A DNA stretch of 64,000 nt, from positions 620,001 to 684,000 of the forward strand of contig CAVOXF010000006.1 of the NCBI GenBank assembly GCA_963700375.1. Reading direction: 5' to 3'. How positions within the stretch are numbered: the stretch's first letter is position 1; the number at the start of each line of letters is the position of its first letter. The position numbers were made by a program, and so were the translations under genes. The DNA comes from JAHEEL01 sp963700375 (GTDB lineage: Bacteria > Actinomycetota > Acidimicrobiia > Spongiisociales > UBA5794). The notes below the pieces were generated by a model that saw nothing but the letters and a program-made list of their open reading frames with translations, was not told where the DNA came from and searched no databases. Of the stretch, positions 44,201 to 53,330 are shown one piece after another.

Positions 44201-44953
44201 CTACTCCCAACGGAAGAACCGGATCCCGAGAAGGGCACTCGTAGCACCGATCATGATGAAGACGCCCCACGCCAGTCCTGCGTCGAGGCCAAGCCAGGCG
44301 TCCTGCATCATCAGTGCGGCATGCCACAGTGGTGTGAAGTCGGCCAGCGTCTGCATGCCGCCGGTCAATACCTCCGGAGGCGGCCCCGCTCCACCGAGGA
44401 AGAGCATCACGAACCAGACGAGCATCCCAACCGCCTGGGCCGCCCGCGCTGTTGGGAGGATCGACCCGAGGAGAATCCCGAACAGCGCAAAACCCACAGT
44501 GAGGATCACGACGACACCGAGCACCATCAGAACCGAGCGCGGTGCCTCGAAGTCGTACGCGATCCATGCCGCGGTCAGCAGGATCGCGGCGCTCACGATC
44601 GAGATCACGAACGCGACCGCTATTTCCGCTCCGACGACGGTCCAGGCGCCGACAGAAGAGGCATGCAGGCGCTTGAGAACTCCGCGCTCACGATCACCCG
44701 CCAGATGTGTGGGGATACTGATCACGCAGACGGAGGCGATGACGAGCGCTACATATGCGGGAACGTAGTAGCTCATCGGCCCCTTCCCTCGGAAGACCAC
44801 CGAGCCATCGTCGGAGTGACTCACCTCGTTTCCGAACACGCCGCCGAGGACGAACAGAATGATCAACGGAAGGGCAAATGAGAAGACGACCGTGAGCGGC
44901 TCACGGAGGAAGAGCTTCAGGTTGACCCATGAAAGGCGCACAAGCGATCGCAT
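44201..44953 (-). CDS. ABC-2 type transporter permease
   Basis: A 250-residue permease with six helices. It starts SWVNLKLFLREPLTVVFSFALPL and has the ABC-2 motif GDRERGVLKRLHASSVGAW. It resembles DrrB/NodJ-like exporters. It sits one base after the ATPase gene, and both form a homodimeric-type exporter. The substrate is unknown. Confidence 0.88.
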   Translation of the reverse strand: MRSLVRLSWVNLKLFLREPLTVVFSFALPLIILFVLGGVFGNEVSHSDDGSVVFRGKGPMSYYVPAYVALVIASVCVISIPTHLAGDRERGVLKRLHASSVGAWTVVGAEIAVAFVISIVSAAILLTAAWIAYDFEAPRSVLMVLGVVVILTVGFALFGILLGSILPTARAAQAVGMLVWFVMLFLGGAGPPPEVLTGGMQTLADFTPLWHAALMMQDAWLGLDAGLAWGVFIMIGATSALLGIRFFRWE

Positions 44954-44954
44954 C

Positions 44955-45854
44955 TCACGAGCCCCCGCCGGTGATGGTCAAGAACACATCCTCGAGGCTG
45001 GCCCGGTTGGCTGCGAGGTCGATCGGCGTCTCGCCGTGTGCCACCAACTCGGCGGCAACCACGGCCAGGATGGGACCATGGCCGGATACCGAGATGCGGC
45101 GCCCGTCTCTGCGCAGCGTGTCGACCTCCTCGAGGCTCTCGAGGTAGCCCACGTCCGTAGCGTCCGTCGAGAACGTGACGGTGGCTCCGCCGCCGAAGCG
45201 TTCGATCAGACCCGCCGGTGTGTCCACGGCGACCACGCGCTTGTCGTCAATCACCGCAATCCGATCGCACAACTCCTCGGCTTCATCCATGAAATGGGTG
45301 ACGAGCACGACAGTCGTCCCCTGATCTCTGACCTGGCGCACGAGATCCCACGTGATCCGGCGGGACACCGGATCGAGGCCCGTGGTCATCTCGTCGAAGA
45401 AGACAAGACGCGGGGCGTTCACCACGGCGAGTGCGACGAAGAGGCGCTGCTGTTGGCCACCGGACAAGCTGCCAAATTTCGCCGACCGCTTCTCCGATAG
45501 TCCCCACTGTTCCATTACGGACTCCCACGGCGGTCCGCCCGGAACGAACGAGGAGAACAGGTCAAGCGCCTCCCACACCTTCATCCGATCTGGCAGGGCA
45601 GACTCCTGTAGCTGTGAGCCAACCTCTCGGCGCAGTCGGTTCGCGTCGACGCGAGGATCGTATCCGAGAACCGCGAGTTCGCCGCCGTCGGCTTGTCTCA
45701 ATCCTTGGAGGCACTCAACCGTGGTGGTTTTGCCGGCTCCGTTGGGGCCGAGGATTCCGAAGATTTCGGCCGACTCGACCGAGAACGAGACATCCTCCAA
45801 CGCAACGTAGCGGCCGTAGCGCTTCTCGAGGTGTCGAACGTCGATGACCGGCAT
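44955..45854 (-). CDS. ABC-2 type transporter ATP-binding protein
   Basis: A 299-residue ATPase with Walker A GPNGAGKTTT, signature SLSGGQQQRLFVALAVV, Walker B RLVFFDEMTTGLDP (Met in place of the usual Pro) and the VTHFMDEAEEL switch, plus the C-terminal extension of DrrA-like exporters. ATG 45854 is chosen because homology begins there; a longer frame is arginine-rich. It is preceded 10 bases upstream by a small membrane-protein frame. Confidence 0.9.
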   Translation of the reverse strand: MPVIDVRHLEKRYGRYVALEDVSFSVESAEIFGILGPNGAGKTTTVECLQGLRQADGGELAVLGYDPRVDANRLRREVGSQLQESALPDRMKVWEALDLFSSFVPGGPPWESVMEQWGLSEKRSAKFGSLSGGQQQRLFVALAVVNAPRLVFFDEMTTGLDPVSRRITWDLVRQVRDQGTTVVLVTHFMDEAEELCDRIAVIDDKRVVAVDTPAGLIERFGGGATVTFSTDATDVGYLESLEEVDTLRRDGRRISVSGHGPILAVVAAELVAHGETPIDLAANRASLEDVFLTITGGGS

Positions 45855-45864
45855 CAGGGATCGC

Positions 45865-46029
45865 CTACGCGGCCGCCGACTCCGACCGTCGTGCAGCGTG
45901 AAGCCCGCAGCAACGACCCCGGACAATCGACCAGGTGACGAGCGACACGACAATGACAGCAATCTCGCCGAGCACGATCAACGCTGTGCGCTGCCTTGGC
46001 GTAGCGTGATCCCCTTGGTCGGACGCCAT
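45865..46029 (-). CDS. 54-residue single-helix membrane protein
   Basis: A short frame starting MASDQGDHATPRQRT, with one transmembrane helix (ALIVLGEIAVIVVSLVTW) and a basic Cys-Cys-containing tail. It lies 10 bases upstream of the ABC ATPase on the same strand, so it may be the first gene of that operon or a translational leader. The ribosome site is only moderate (AGAAGA). No family is known. Confidence 0.45.
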   Translation of the reverse strand: MASDQGDHATPRQRTALIVLGEIAVIVVSLVTWSIVRGRCCGLHAARRSESAAA

Positions 46030-46201
46030 CTGTCTTCTGGAACGACCGGATACCTTGCTCCTCCTCGTCAATCCTTCTTGGCTCGTCCGCAGCCAACCAG
46101 ACCCCGTCGCATTCATCCAGAGTCTGACGGCCTGATAACACCCTCACCGCCGTAGAGCAATCTGAGGCCGCCGCAGAAGACGACCAGAGCGCCGGCTCGA
46201 A

Positions 46202-47062
46202 CTAGAGCGGGGCAAGGTCGGGCGACTGCACCGCCAACGCAGCGGCTTCGGCGCCCGCCTGCATCGCGGCCGCGAACCCGAGTCCCTGGTGGAAGGCGAC
46301 GGCGAATCCGGCGAAGAACGCATCTCCTGCGCCGTTCGTGTCGACGACCTCCGGTACCGGGACGGCCGGAATGTCGACCCAACCGTCCGCCGCCGTGAGA
46401 CCGCTTGCACCTGCCGCCCCGTGGGTGCAGACGGCCACCCGGGTGCCGGCGGCGACGCGATGTTCGAGGAAGTCGCGCCATTCGGGCATCGCAACCGAAC
46501 TCATCAAGAGATGGTCGGCGGCCTCGATGAACTCATCGTGGTGGGGGTTGATGCCGTCGTAGTCGTGGAGGTCAACCCAGATTGGCTTCCCCATGTCGTG
46601 GAGCAACGGCAGGAACGGCCGGCAGTGGTTGGTGATCGTCACCGACGACACATCGGTTGATGCGGCGGCCTGTGCCACCGGCCCGACATCGACCGGGAAG
46701 TAGTCGCTGCCGCCGTTCGCGAAGATCGAGATGCGCTCGCCGGCGTCATCCATCAGGTTGATGTGGCGGGTCGTGCCCTCCGGATCGGTCACGCCGATGA
46801 ACGAGATGCCCCGTCGGTCCATCTCCCTGCGAATCCACAGACCCGCATCGTCATCGCCGACCAATGCCCAGAGCGTCACGTCGGCGCCGAGGCTGCGAAG
46901 ATTCATCGCCTTGCCGGCGCCACTGGAGCCAACCGTCTCGTTCGACCCCCGTGCGAAGACCGTCTGCGGCCGTGGATCCGGGAAAGCGTCGACGTAGACC
47001 ATCGTGTTCCAGGCAACACCACCCAGGATCAACGAGTTCAAAGGACGGGGAGCATTCGTCAT
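46202..47062 (-). CDS. PfkB-family carbohydrate kinase
   Basis: A 286-residue ribokinase-fold protein. It has an N-terminal GGVAWNTMVYVDAFPDP strand, the GSSGAGKAMNLRSLGADVTLWALVGDDDAG signature (shown across two motifs) and the C-terminal catalytic motif VDTNGAGDAFFAGFA with its base aspartate. It phosphorylates a sugar or nucleoside with ATP. It starts at ATG 47062 by similarity. No sugar operon surrounds it; the substrate is unknown. Confidence 0.88.
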   Translation of the reverse strand: MTNAPRPLNSLILGGVAWNTMVYVDAFPDPRPQTVFARGSNETVGSSGAGKAMNLRSLGADVTLWALVGDDDAGLWIRREMDRRGISFIGVTDPEGTTRHINLMDDAGERISIFANGGSDYFPVDVGPVAQAAASTDVSSVTITNHCRPFLPLLHDMGKPIWVDLHDYDGINPHHDEFIEAADHLLMSSVAMPEWRDFLEHRVAAGTRVAVCTHGAAGASGLTAADGWVDIPAVPVPEVVDTNGAGDAFFAGFAVAFHQGLGFAAAMQAGAEAAALAVQSPDLAPL

Positions 47063-47113
47063 CGGCAGAAACGATACCGGTGCCGCCATCGCGCGACACG
47101 ACACCGGTAGTCG

Positions 47114-48493
47114 TCAATGGGCCATCGGTTCGTCGACAGGTTCAGGTTCGCTCCCACCCTGGTCGAGGCGGAACGGCGGGTACCGATCGGTCATGAGACT
47201 GACATACGCGAAGAGCCGCATTGCCCAGCGATTGACACCAATGATGAGATCGAACAACGGCTGCGGGTACCGGCCGGTGAACAGCAGGGTGACGGCAGCG
47301 ACGAGAACGAGAATGCCGAGCAACCCGCCGGTCCAGACGGGTGCCCCCCACCAGTCCCCCGTACCCCACATCACCACTCCGCTGACGAACAGCCCAACGA
47401 TGATGTAGTGCGGAATCGCGAGCAACCACTTCACGAAGATCAGGCCTCGAGAGAGCCGCTCCGGATACGCAACATCGAACGTCGCCGGGTAGTCGTCGGC
47501 CGACTCGACCGTGAACGGTGGGTAGCGGTCCGTTCCGAGGCCGCCGGTACCGGCGTAGTACATCACCCGCCATGTCCAGCGCATGACGCCGACATTGAAA
47601 GCAAACAAACGCTCCGGGTACCGGCCCGTGAACAGGATCGCCCACCATGCGATGAAGGTCAGCACGAAGAACGCGAGCCAGAGGAACGCAAGCACAATGA
47701 AGTGCGGGATCGCAAGGAACCACTTCACGAGCCAGAGCCACTGCGACAGCGGGGTATCGATCGACGCCTCGAGGCGCACCGGTTCCACGGATGCGGGAAG
47801 CTCGACCTCCGGTTTCGGCGCCTCACCGCCACGTCCGACGAGGGCGGCAAGCAGAATGATCACGACGGCGACGACGAACACGAGGACGCCGAAGGCCAGC
47901 ATTGCAATACCGATGGGCAGAACAACCCCGGACTTCGCTCCGACCGCGACATCGGCGACCACCCCGGGTGAACCGTCAGCATTCATGAGCACGACCACCC
48001 AGGTTCCGCTGGTGACATCCCACACCAGTTCCTGGGACCCCGATCCTGAGGCGGCCGCGACCCAGAAGTCCTGCTCCGCAGGCGGCTCAATCACGTCGCC
48101 ACCGGAGAAGGTGCGGTAGCGGACCGGCTCGCCCGGACGGATCTCACGAACCTGTTCGTATGCAGCCGAGCCCAGGTAGTCGTTGACGTCGGTCTCGTCC
48201 GCGACGCCAAGGAACACCTCCTCTCCGAGCCCCTCAAATCGGAAGCGGACGGAGAGGTCGATGAAGTCCCATAGCCTGTCGGGTGGGGCAGGATCGGCGG
48301 CGAGGTCGGCCTCCTCGGTCGTGATCGCGACCGTTTCGGTCCCGAACCGGCGCGGAGAGGTGTCGAAGTAGCCATCGTCCTCGGCCGTGAGTGCGGAGCC
48401 GATGGTCAGGAACGTCCCCGCAACGAGAAAGCCGATGGCGATCAATCCCACGATCACGCCAACAACAACCGCAATGATTCGTCCTGCGCTCAC
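47114..48493 (-). CDS. Membrane protein with two DUF4389 domains
   Basis: A 459-residue protein. One helix near the N-terminus anchors an extracytoplasmic domain (residues about 40-190) with a beta-rich DUF-like sequence. Then come a helix and two DUF4389 modules, each with LVKWFLAIPHFI or FVKWLLAIPHYI, a helix pair and TGRYPERLF or TGRYPQPLF. GTG 48493 has AGAAGGG upstream. Function is unknown; the family is widespread in actinomycetes. Confidence 0.85.
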   Translation of the reverse strand: MSAGRIIAVVVGVIVGLIAIGFLVAGTFLTIGSALTAEDDGYFDTSPRRFGTETVAITTEEADLAADPAPPDRLWDFIDLSVRFRFEGLGEEVFLGVADETDVNDYLGSAAYEQVREIRPGEPVRYRTFSGGDVIEPPAEQDFWVAAASGSGSQELVWDVTSGTWVVVLMNADGSPGVVADVAVGAKSGVVLPIGIAMLAFGVLVFVVAVVIILLAALVGRGGEAPKPEVELPASVEPVRLEASIDTPLSQWLWLVKWFLAIPHFIVLAFLWLAFFVLTFIAWWAILFTGRYPERLFAFNVGVMRWTWRVMYYAGTGGLGTDRYPPFTVESADDYPATFDVAYPERLSRGLIFVKWLLAIPHYIIVGLFVSGVVMWGTGDWWGAPVWTGGLLGILVLVAAVTLLFTGRYPQPLFDLIIGVNRWAMRLFAYVSLMTDRYPPFRLDQGGSEPEPVDEPMAH

Positions 48494-48620
48494 AATCTCA
48501 CCCTTCTGGAACTCAATGCATCATCGTCTCAGACCTCCACAGATACGCCAGAGGAGAAAGGCGGTACCGCATCTGCGTGTCGAGGGTGAACGGCACGAGC
48601 CAGGTCCACGCACCGTCCGG

Positions 48621-49082
48621 TCATAGGGACGCTTGGACAACTGTCCGCAGCTTTCGGGCAGCTTCATCGGTCATCCGGCCCTTCGATCGCCACAGAATCG
48701 CACCATCGGGTGTGACGAGCATCGGGACGATCTCACCCACCGAATCGATACGCAAGGCTCGAAGGAACCGTCCGCGGTCGAGGTAGGTCGTGATGGTCGC
48801 CTCGCGAACGCCGGGATCGGGGATTCCCGACCGCATCCCACCATCGATGAACCCGGAAACGGGCCGATACACCTTCGAGATCACGGGCAGTTCGTAGGCC
48901 CGGAACCCCGCATACTCGCCCGCCAATGCCGTCGCCGTCGGAACCCATGTGTCAACATCTCGCTGTTGCCACTGACGAAAGGCAATAAGCAACAGATTCA
49001 CTTCTCCCGCCAATGTGCCGGGAAGGCGGTGGTCAACAAGGGAGAGGCTCGTGCCCTTGATCTCGGGGAACTGTTCGACCAT
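48621..49082 (-). CDS. Redoxin-like protein without CxxC
   Basis: A 153-residue protein with a thioredoxin-like layout: HRLPGTLAGEVNLLLIAFRQWQQ replaces the usual catalytic strand, the YELPVI segment supplies a cis-proline-like turn, and the end is MLVTPDGAILWRSKGRMT. No cysteine pair is present. It resembles ATP10/TlpA-type folds but without redox chemistry. It appears to be a single gene, and its ribosome site is weak. Confidence 0.65.
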   Translation of the reverse strand: MVEQFPEIKGTSLSLVDHRLPGTLAGEVNLLLIAFRQWQQRDVDTWVPTATALAGEYAGFRAYELPVISKVYRPVSGFIDGGMRSGIPDPGVREATITTYLDRGRFLRALRIDSVGEIVPMLVTPDGAILWRSKGRMTDEAARKLRTVVQASL

Positions 49083-49330
49083 CGTCGGATCGTACCGCGG
49101 CTAGGGCACTCCGCGTCGGTCCGTACTGACGAGCACCGAACCGAGTCAACCCATGTCGATACACCCTGACCACGTCGGTCGGAATCGCAGATGCGGCCAG
49201 GTGTCATCGAGCGCCGACACGCCCACCGATAGCCGCCAGCGAGGGCCCGGCTGCAACCGCTCAGTGGTGGGCTGCGGGCTACCGCCCTCAATCTGCAACG
49301 ATTCGGCCCCGAGGGGGGTTCATTCAGCTG

Positions 49331-50308
49331 ATGTCGACATCACCACAATCACGCAGAATCCTCTCAACATCCGAGGGTGTGAACCGCGAGGCGTTCTCAC
49401 CCCTCGACTGGAGCCTCTTCGTCTCGGTCGCGCTGATCTGGGGATCGTCCTTCGTTCTGATGGACATCGGCCTCGAAGCGTTCAAGCCAGGTCTGATCAC
49501 CCTGATCCGCGTCGGCCTCGGCGCCGCCGCCCTCTGGCTGGTCCCGGGCGCAAGATCCACGCGGATCGACCGAGGCGATTGGCCCCGCCTCGTCGCTCTC
49601 TCGGTGGTCTGGGTAGCGATCCCGTTCTCCCTCTTTCCGATCGCCCAGCAGTACATCAACTCGGCGATCGCCGGAATGCTGAACGGAGCAGTCCCGATCT
49701 TCGCCGCCGTGATCGCTGTGCTGATGTTGCGTCGCTTGCCGCGCGCGACCACGATCGCCGGACTCGCCATCGGCTTCGCGGGCGTCGTCGCGATCAGCGC
49801 CCCCTCAATCGGAGAAGGAGGCACCGAGGCGCTCGGGGTGTGCCTCGTCGTCATCGCCACTGCGTGCTATGGACTGGCGATCAACATCGCCGCGCCGATC
49901 CAGCAGCACTACGGTTCGATCGGAGTGATGGCGAGAATGCTGGCACTCGCGACGCTCTGGACGGCACCACTCGGGCTCATCGGTGCGACCGGCAGCACCT
50001 TCGCATGGGCTCCGTTCTTTGCGATTGCCGTCGCCGGCGTCCTCGGTACCGGTATCGCTTTCGTGTTCATGGGGACCCTGGTTGGTCGCGTCGGATCGAC
50101 CCGTGCGTCGGTCCTGACGTACCTGATCCCCGTCGTTGCGTTGATCCTCGGAGTCGTGTTCCGCGGCGACCTGGTGGCTCCGCTCGCTGTGGCCGGCGTC
50201 GCGATGGTGATCGCGGGGGCAATCCTCGCTTCTAGGCGAGACGCTGCATCGGGTCGACCGACGGTCGGACAAGCTGAGGGCGCCGTCGACGGAGCTGGTC
50301 TGCCGTAG
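49331..50308 (+). CDS. EamA/DMT-family transporter
   Basis: A 325-residue ten-helix drug/metabolite transporter with two EamA repeats. The first begins LFVSVALIWGSSFVLMDIGL and includes QYINSAIAGMLNGAVPIFAAVIA. The second runs through GVLGTGIAFVFMGTLVGRVGSTRAS and ends near residue 300 with an Arg/Asp-rich tail. The substrate is unknown. It is monocistronic. Confidence 0.9.
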   Translation: MSTSPQSRRILSTSEGVNREAFSPLDWSLFVSVALIWGSSFVLMDIGLEAFKPGLITLIRVGLGAAALWLVPGARSTRIDRGDWPRLVALSVVWVAIPFSLFPIAQQYINSAIAGMLNGAVPIFAAVIAVLMLRRLPRATTIAGLAIGFAGVVAISAPSIGEGGTEALGVCLVVIATACYGLAINIAAPIQQHYGSIGVMARMLALATLWTAPLGLIGATGSTFAWAPFFAIAVAGVLGTGIAFVFMGTLVGRVGSTRASVLTYLIPVVALILGVVFRGDLVAPLAVAGVAMVIAGAILASRRDAASGRPTVGQAEGAVDGAGLP

Positions 50309-50362
50309 TATCCGATCAGCGGTTCGTTCGATCGTAGGATTGCGAGAGAACCGCGAGGTGCT

Positions 50363-50590
50363 GTGACGCCGGGTTTCTACCGATTCGCCGACTTCCCGAC
50401 GTTCTGCGGGGTGCCCGCCGTCCCAATCGACGAGCTTGATGGTGCCGCGAAGGACGTGGTCATCCTCGGGGCAGATGTTGTCGAGGTTTCTCCGCCATAC
50501 GACGGGCCGGGCCCGATCACGGCGTTCCTCGCCAACCGGGTGGCCCTCGAGATCCTCAGCGGGATGGCGGAACGTAAGCTCGGCGGGTAG
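50363..50590 (+). pseudogene. Agmatinase/ureohydrolase gene with large in-frame internal deletion
   Basis: A 75-residue frame joining the two ends of an agmatinase-like ureohydrolase. The N-terminal DFPTFCGVPAVP and DVVILGA belong to the start of the family, and DVVEVSPPYDGPGPITAFLA with NRVALEIL belongs to its end. About 200-230 central residues with all manganese ligands (GGDHS, DAHxD, SxDxD) are missing, and the frame is kept. A GAGG ribosome site precedes GTG 50363. It cannot be catalytic; it is a remnant, or at most an unexplained mini-protein. Confidence 0.7.
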
Positions 50591-50652
50591 GGACCCGCCC
50601 CGGCGCCAACCTCTCGGTCGTCGCTGGAGCGGGCCCTTCGTCGATTGACTCG

Positions 50653-51660
50653 CTACTGCTTGGCGATGATGCAGTATCCGCCTGCCAGGAGGATGAGAAC
50701 TCCACCGATCACCATGATCCAGATGATGGGCGTGAAGGCCACCGGCTGGATCGTCTCGTAGTTGTCGAGGTTCTGCGCAAAGATCCCGACGAATGCCTGG
50801 AACCGTGGCAGCGACTCGGGCATGCTCTGCATCGCCGCTGCCGTCGCTGGGAAGTTCGCCCCCAGGAACTGGTTCAGCTCATCAGGCGACATGCCGAGCT
50901 GGGCGGCGAGATCCGGCAGCATCTTGGTCTGCATCTCTTCGCCCATAGCCCCAACCACCGCGAGCGAAGCCGTTGCCCCGTCGATCAACTCCTGCGTGTA
51001 GATCGGCGTCAGGTTCTCGTTCAGCTGATCCGCGTCGGCCGCCTTCTGCGGCAGGTTCAGAGCGAACGTGCTGATCACGAGCACCGCACCGAGCGCAGCC
51101 GCCACGATGCCCCAGGTACGTCCCGGCATGAACAGCAGGACGCCGACGACGATCGCCAGCAGGCCTGAGATCGTGAGAATCCACGGCACCGTTGTCGCCG
51201 GCAAGTCGTTTGTCGGGATCGCGTCGGCAGACTCGAACAACGCCCGCTGGCTGTCCAGCGTTTGGACCAGGCCATTGAACGTTTCGGTTATCTCAGGCAG
51301 CGCCTGCATCCCCTGGGCAACGGCCGGATACTGGCTCTGGACCATTCCGGCGAAGTCTTCCGGCGACATGCCGAGCGCTTGGGCCATTCCTGGTGCAACC
51401 GCTGTCTGGAACTCTTCTCCCGCAGCTTCAAGGACCGCAATATCGGCGCTCGCCATAGCAAGCGATTCCTCCGCAAGGAGCGGTCGGAAATCGGTGATCA
51501 TTTCCTCGAACGCGGGTCCCACCGCGAAGAGATTGTTGATCACCGTCACCACGATGAAGATGATGCCGACCAAGATCACCAGACCGGCCGAGATCTTGCG
51601 AGGCAAGCTCACACTCCCAAACCCCATCGCGGCCTTCGTATCCCCGTTCCCTGTCGTCAT
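50653..51660 (-). CDS. Membrane protein with internally duplicated extracytoplasmic module
   Basis: A 335-residue protein. One N-terminal helix (AGLVILVGIIFIVVTVI) leads to module 1, then two helices, module 2 and a final helix. The modules align: EEFQTAVAPGMAQALGMSPE against EEMQTKMLPDLAAQLGMSPD, then YPAVAQGMQALPE against FPATAAAMQSMPE. They therefore arose by duplication. GGAGG lies seven bases before ATG 51660. Family and function are unknown; the MSP-rich helical module suggests binding or assembly. Confidence 0.75.
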   Translation of the reverse strand: MTTGNGDTKAAMGFGSVSLPRKISAGLVILVGIIFIVVTVINNLFAVGPAFEEMITDFRPLLAEESLAMASADIAVLEAAGEEFQTAVAPGMAQALGMSPEDFAGMVQSQYPAVAQGMQALPEITETFNGLVQTLDSQRALFESADAIPTNDLPATTVPWILTISGLLAIVVGVLLFMPGRTWGIVAAALGAVLVISTFALNLPQKAADADQLNENLTPIYTQELIDGATASLAVVGAMGEEMQTKMLPDLAAQLGMSPDELNQFLGANFPATAAAMQSMPESLPRFQAFVGIFAQNLDNYETIQPVAFTPIIWIMVIGGVLILLAGGYCIIAKQ

Positions 51661-51780
51661 TACCGGACCTCCGCACTTGTGGTTGCTGACGCGAGAACAC
51701 GGTCGTCCCCGGTACACAGGACACTAACGATTCTCCCTCTCGCCTGCTCGCATGCGGAGACTCCCGCGTCGGCCCCTGCG

Positions 51781-52206
51781 CTACTCCCCTGCGCCACCGA
51801 TGACGGCGGGGTCTGCGATGTTCTGGAGCCGCACCTGGCCGCGGGCCAGGAGGACGCCATCGTCGGCCCGGGTTACGTCCACTTGCCACACCTGCTGGGT
51901 GCGGCCCTGGTGGACGGGCGTCGCCGTGGCCAGGATCCTGCCGGTGCGGTGTGAGCGGTAGAAGTCGGTGGAGTTGGAAACGCCCACGGCCCCAGTCATG
52001 CCTCTCTCCATAGCCGCGAGTGCTGCACCGAATGAGGCAGCGGTCTCGACCAATGCGCAGTAGGTGCCGCCGTGCACAAGACCGTAGGGCTGGTAGTGGC
52101 GATCATCGATCTCGAGGCTCAATACGACGCGCTGCGAGGTCGCCTCGTCATACTCGATCCCGATCAGCCCGTTGAACCCGGCCGTCGGATCATGATTGAC
52201 CTGCAT
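51781..52206 (-). CDS. PaaI-type hotdog thioesterase
   Basis: A 141-residue hotdog-fold protein with the PaaI/MenI motif VHGGTYCALVETAASFG (the glutamate is the catalytic base) and a C-terminal QVDVTRADDGVLLARGQV strand. It hydrolyses an acyl- or aryl-CoA, possibly DHNA-CoA or phenylacetyl-CoA pathway intermediates. GGAGG is eight bases before ATG 52206. It is followed by a repeat-family A copy. Confidence 0.88.
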   Translation of the reverse strand: MQVNHDPTAGFNGLIGIEYDEATSQRVVLSLEIDDRHYQPYGLVHGGTYCALVETAASFGAALAAMERGMTGAVGVSNSTDFYRSHRTGRILATATPVHQGRTQQVWQVDVTRADDGVLLARGQVRLQNIADPAVIGGAGE

Positions 52207-52252
52207 GTGACGGACCTCCGTGTGCGTGCACCGAACACGCTACCCCAGAGCG

Positions 52253-52349
52253 GAGTAGCCGAGTAGCCCGTCCCTTGTCCCCCCGGCCGAAGGACGGAGG
52301 GACAAGGGAGAGCGCGAGCGACGAAGCAGAGGGGCTCTGGGAGTCTGGG
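52253..52349 (+). repeat. Intergenic repeat family A, copy 3
   Basis: About 97 bases with GAGTAGCCGAGTAGCC at the left end and GCGACGAAGCAGAGGGGCTC near the right, as at 13578 and 28551. In this copy the centre forms a long hairpin, TCCCTTGTCC pairing with GGACAAGGGA. It is located about 30 bases past the stop of the methyltransferase gene. Confidence 0.7.
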
Positions 52350-52378
52350 TCGCGGCGATGAGCCCGGCCGCGAACCCC

Positions 52379-53176
52379 CTACCTAACCGTCGCGACCACT
52401 TCACCGTGGAGCACGACGAACCACCCGTCGGGATCGGCGGCCCAGTCGAGCCATCCCTCCGCGAGGTCGTCGAGATCTTCCCGTGAGGCCATACCGCTCT
52501 CGATCGCGTGGTCGGCGAGCGACGACTGTCGAATGCGGTCCGCCCACAGGCCGCCCCACCACTTCCGTCTTTCGGGGGTGGCGAAGCACCAGGCGTTCGC
52601 GGTCGCTTCGACCTCTTCGAAGCCTGCCTCGTGTGCCCAATGGAGCAGGTGCCGCCCGGCGTCGGGTTGGCCTCCGTTGGCAACGGCAACGGCCCGGTAC
52701 AGGGAGAGCCAACGGTCGAGACGGACGTCGAGGGGGTACCAGGTCATTGCCTCGTAATCGGCGTCGCGTACGGCGACGATCCCACCTGGTAAGCACACGC
52801 GGCGCATCTCTCGCAGCGCAGCGACAGGATCGTTGAGGTGCTGGAGCACCTGGTGGGCATGGACCATGTCGAAACTGTCGTCGTCGAATTCCAAGGTGTA
52901 CACGTCGCCAACCTCGAATGAGAGGTTCGTCGCGTCATCCGGCGCGTCGGCTCGTGCCTGCTTGACGATGCCCTCGACGCTGTCGATCCCGATCACCCGA
53001 CCGGGTTCCACTCGACGGGCGAGGTCGACAGTGAGCGTTCCTGGCCCACACCCCACATCGAGGACGCACAGTCCCGAAACAAGGCGGTCGGCCACGTACC
53101 CTGCCGAGTTCTCGACGGTTCTCCATCGGTGGGACCGCAGCACGCTGTCGTGGTGGCCGTGGGTGTATCGCGCCAT
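52379..53176 (-). CDS. SAM-dependent methyltransferase (class I)
   Basis: A 265-residue methyltransferase. Motif I is VLDVGCGPGTLTVDLA, the adenosine-binding acid is in VIGIDSVEG, and post-I/motif II are DVYTLEFDDDSFDMVHA. The C-terminal third (GFEEVEATANAWCFATPE) fits the Methyltransf_11/25 group. The substrate is unknown. ATG 53176 is inferred from homology, since upstream residues look non-coding. Confidence 0.87.
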   Translation of the reverse strand: MARYTHGHHDSVLRSHRWRTVENSAGYVADRLVSGLCVLDVGCGPGTLTVDLARRVEPGRVIGIDSVEGIVKQARADAPDDATNLSFEVGDVYTLEFDDDSFDMVHAHQVLQHLNDPVAALREMRRVCLPGGIVAVRDADYEAMTWYPLDVRLDRWLSLYRAVAVANGGQPDAGRHLLHWAHEAGFEEVEATANAWCFATPERRKWWGGLWADRIRQSSLADHAIESGMASREDLDDLAEGWLDWAADPDGWFVVLHGEVVATVR

Positions 53177-53330
53177 ACGGGTCACGATACCGCCGCGCCC
53201 TGCGCCTGCCGGGCGGGATTCCTGAATCTTCAACCCCCTCCACTGCATCCCAGCACGGGCAATGTGAGCTTCTCCCCTGGTCGGGTTCACCGGACGGCAG
53301 AAGGATTGCCTGACCGAGATCGGAGGTCAC

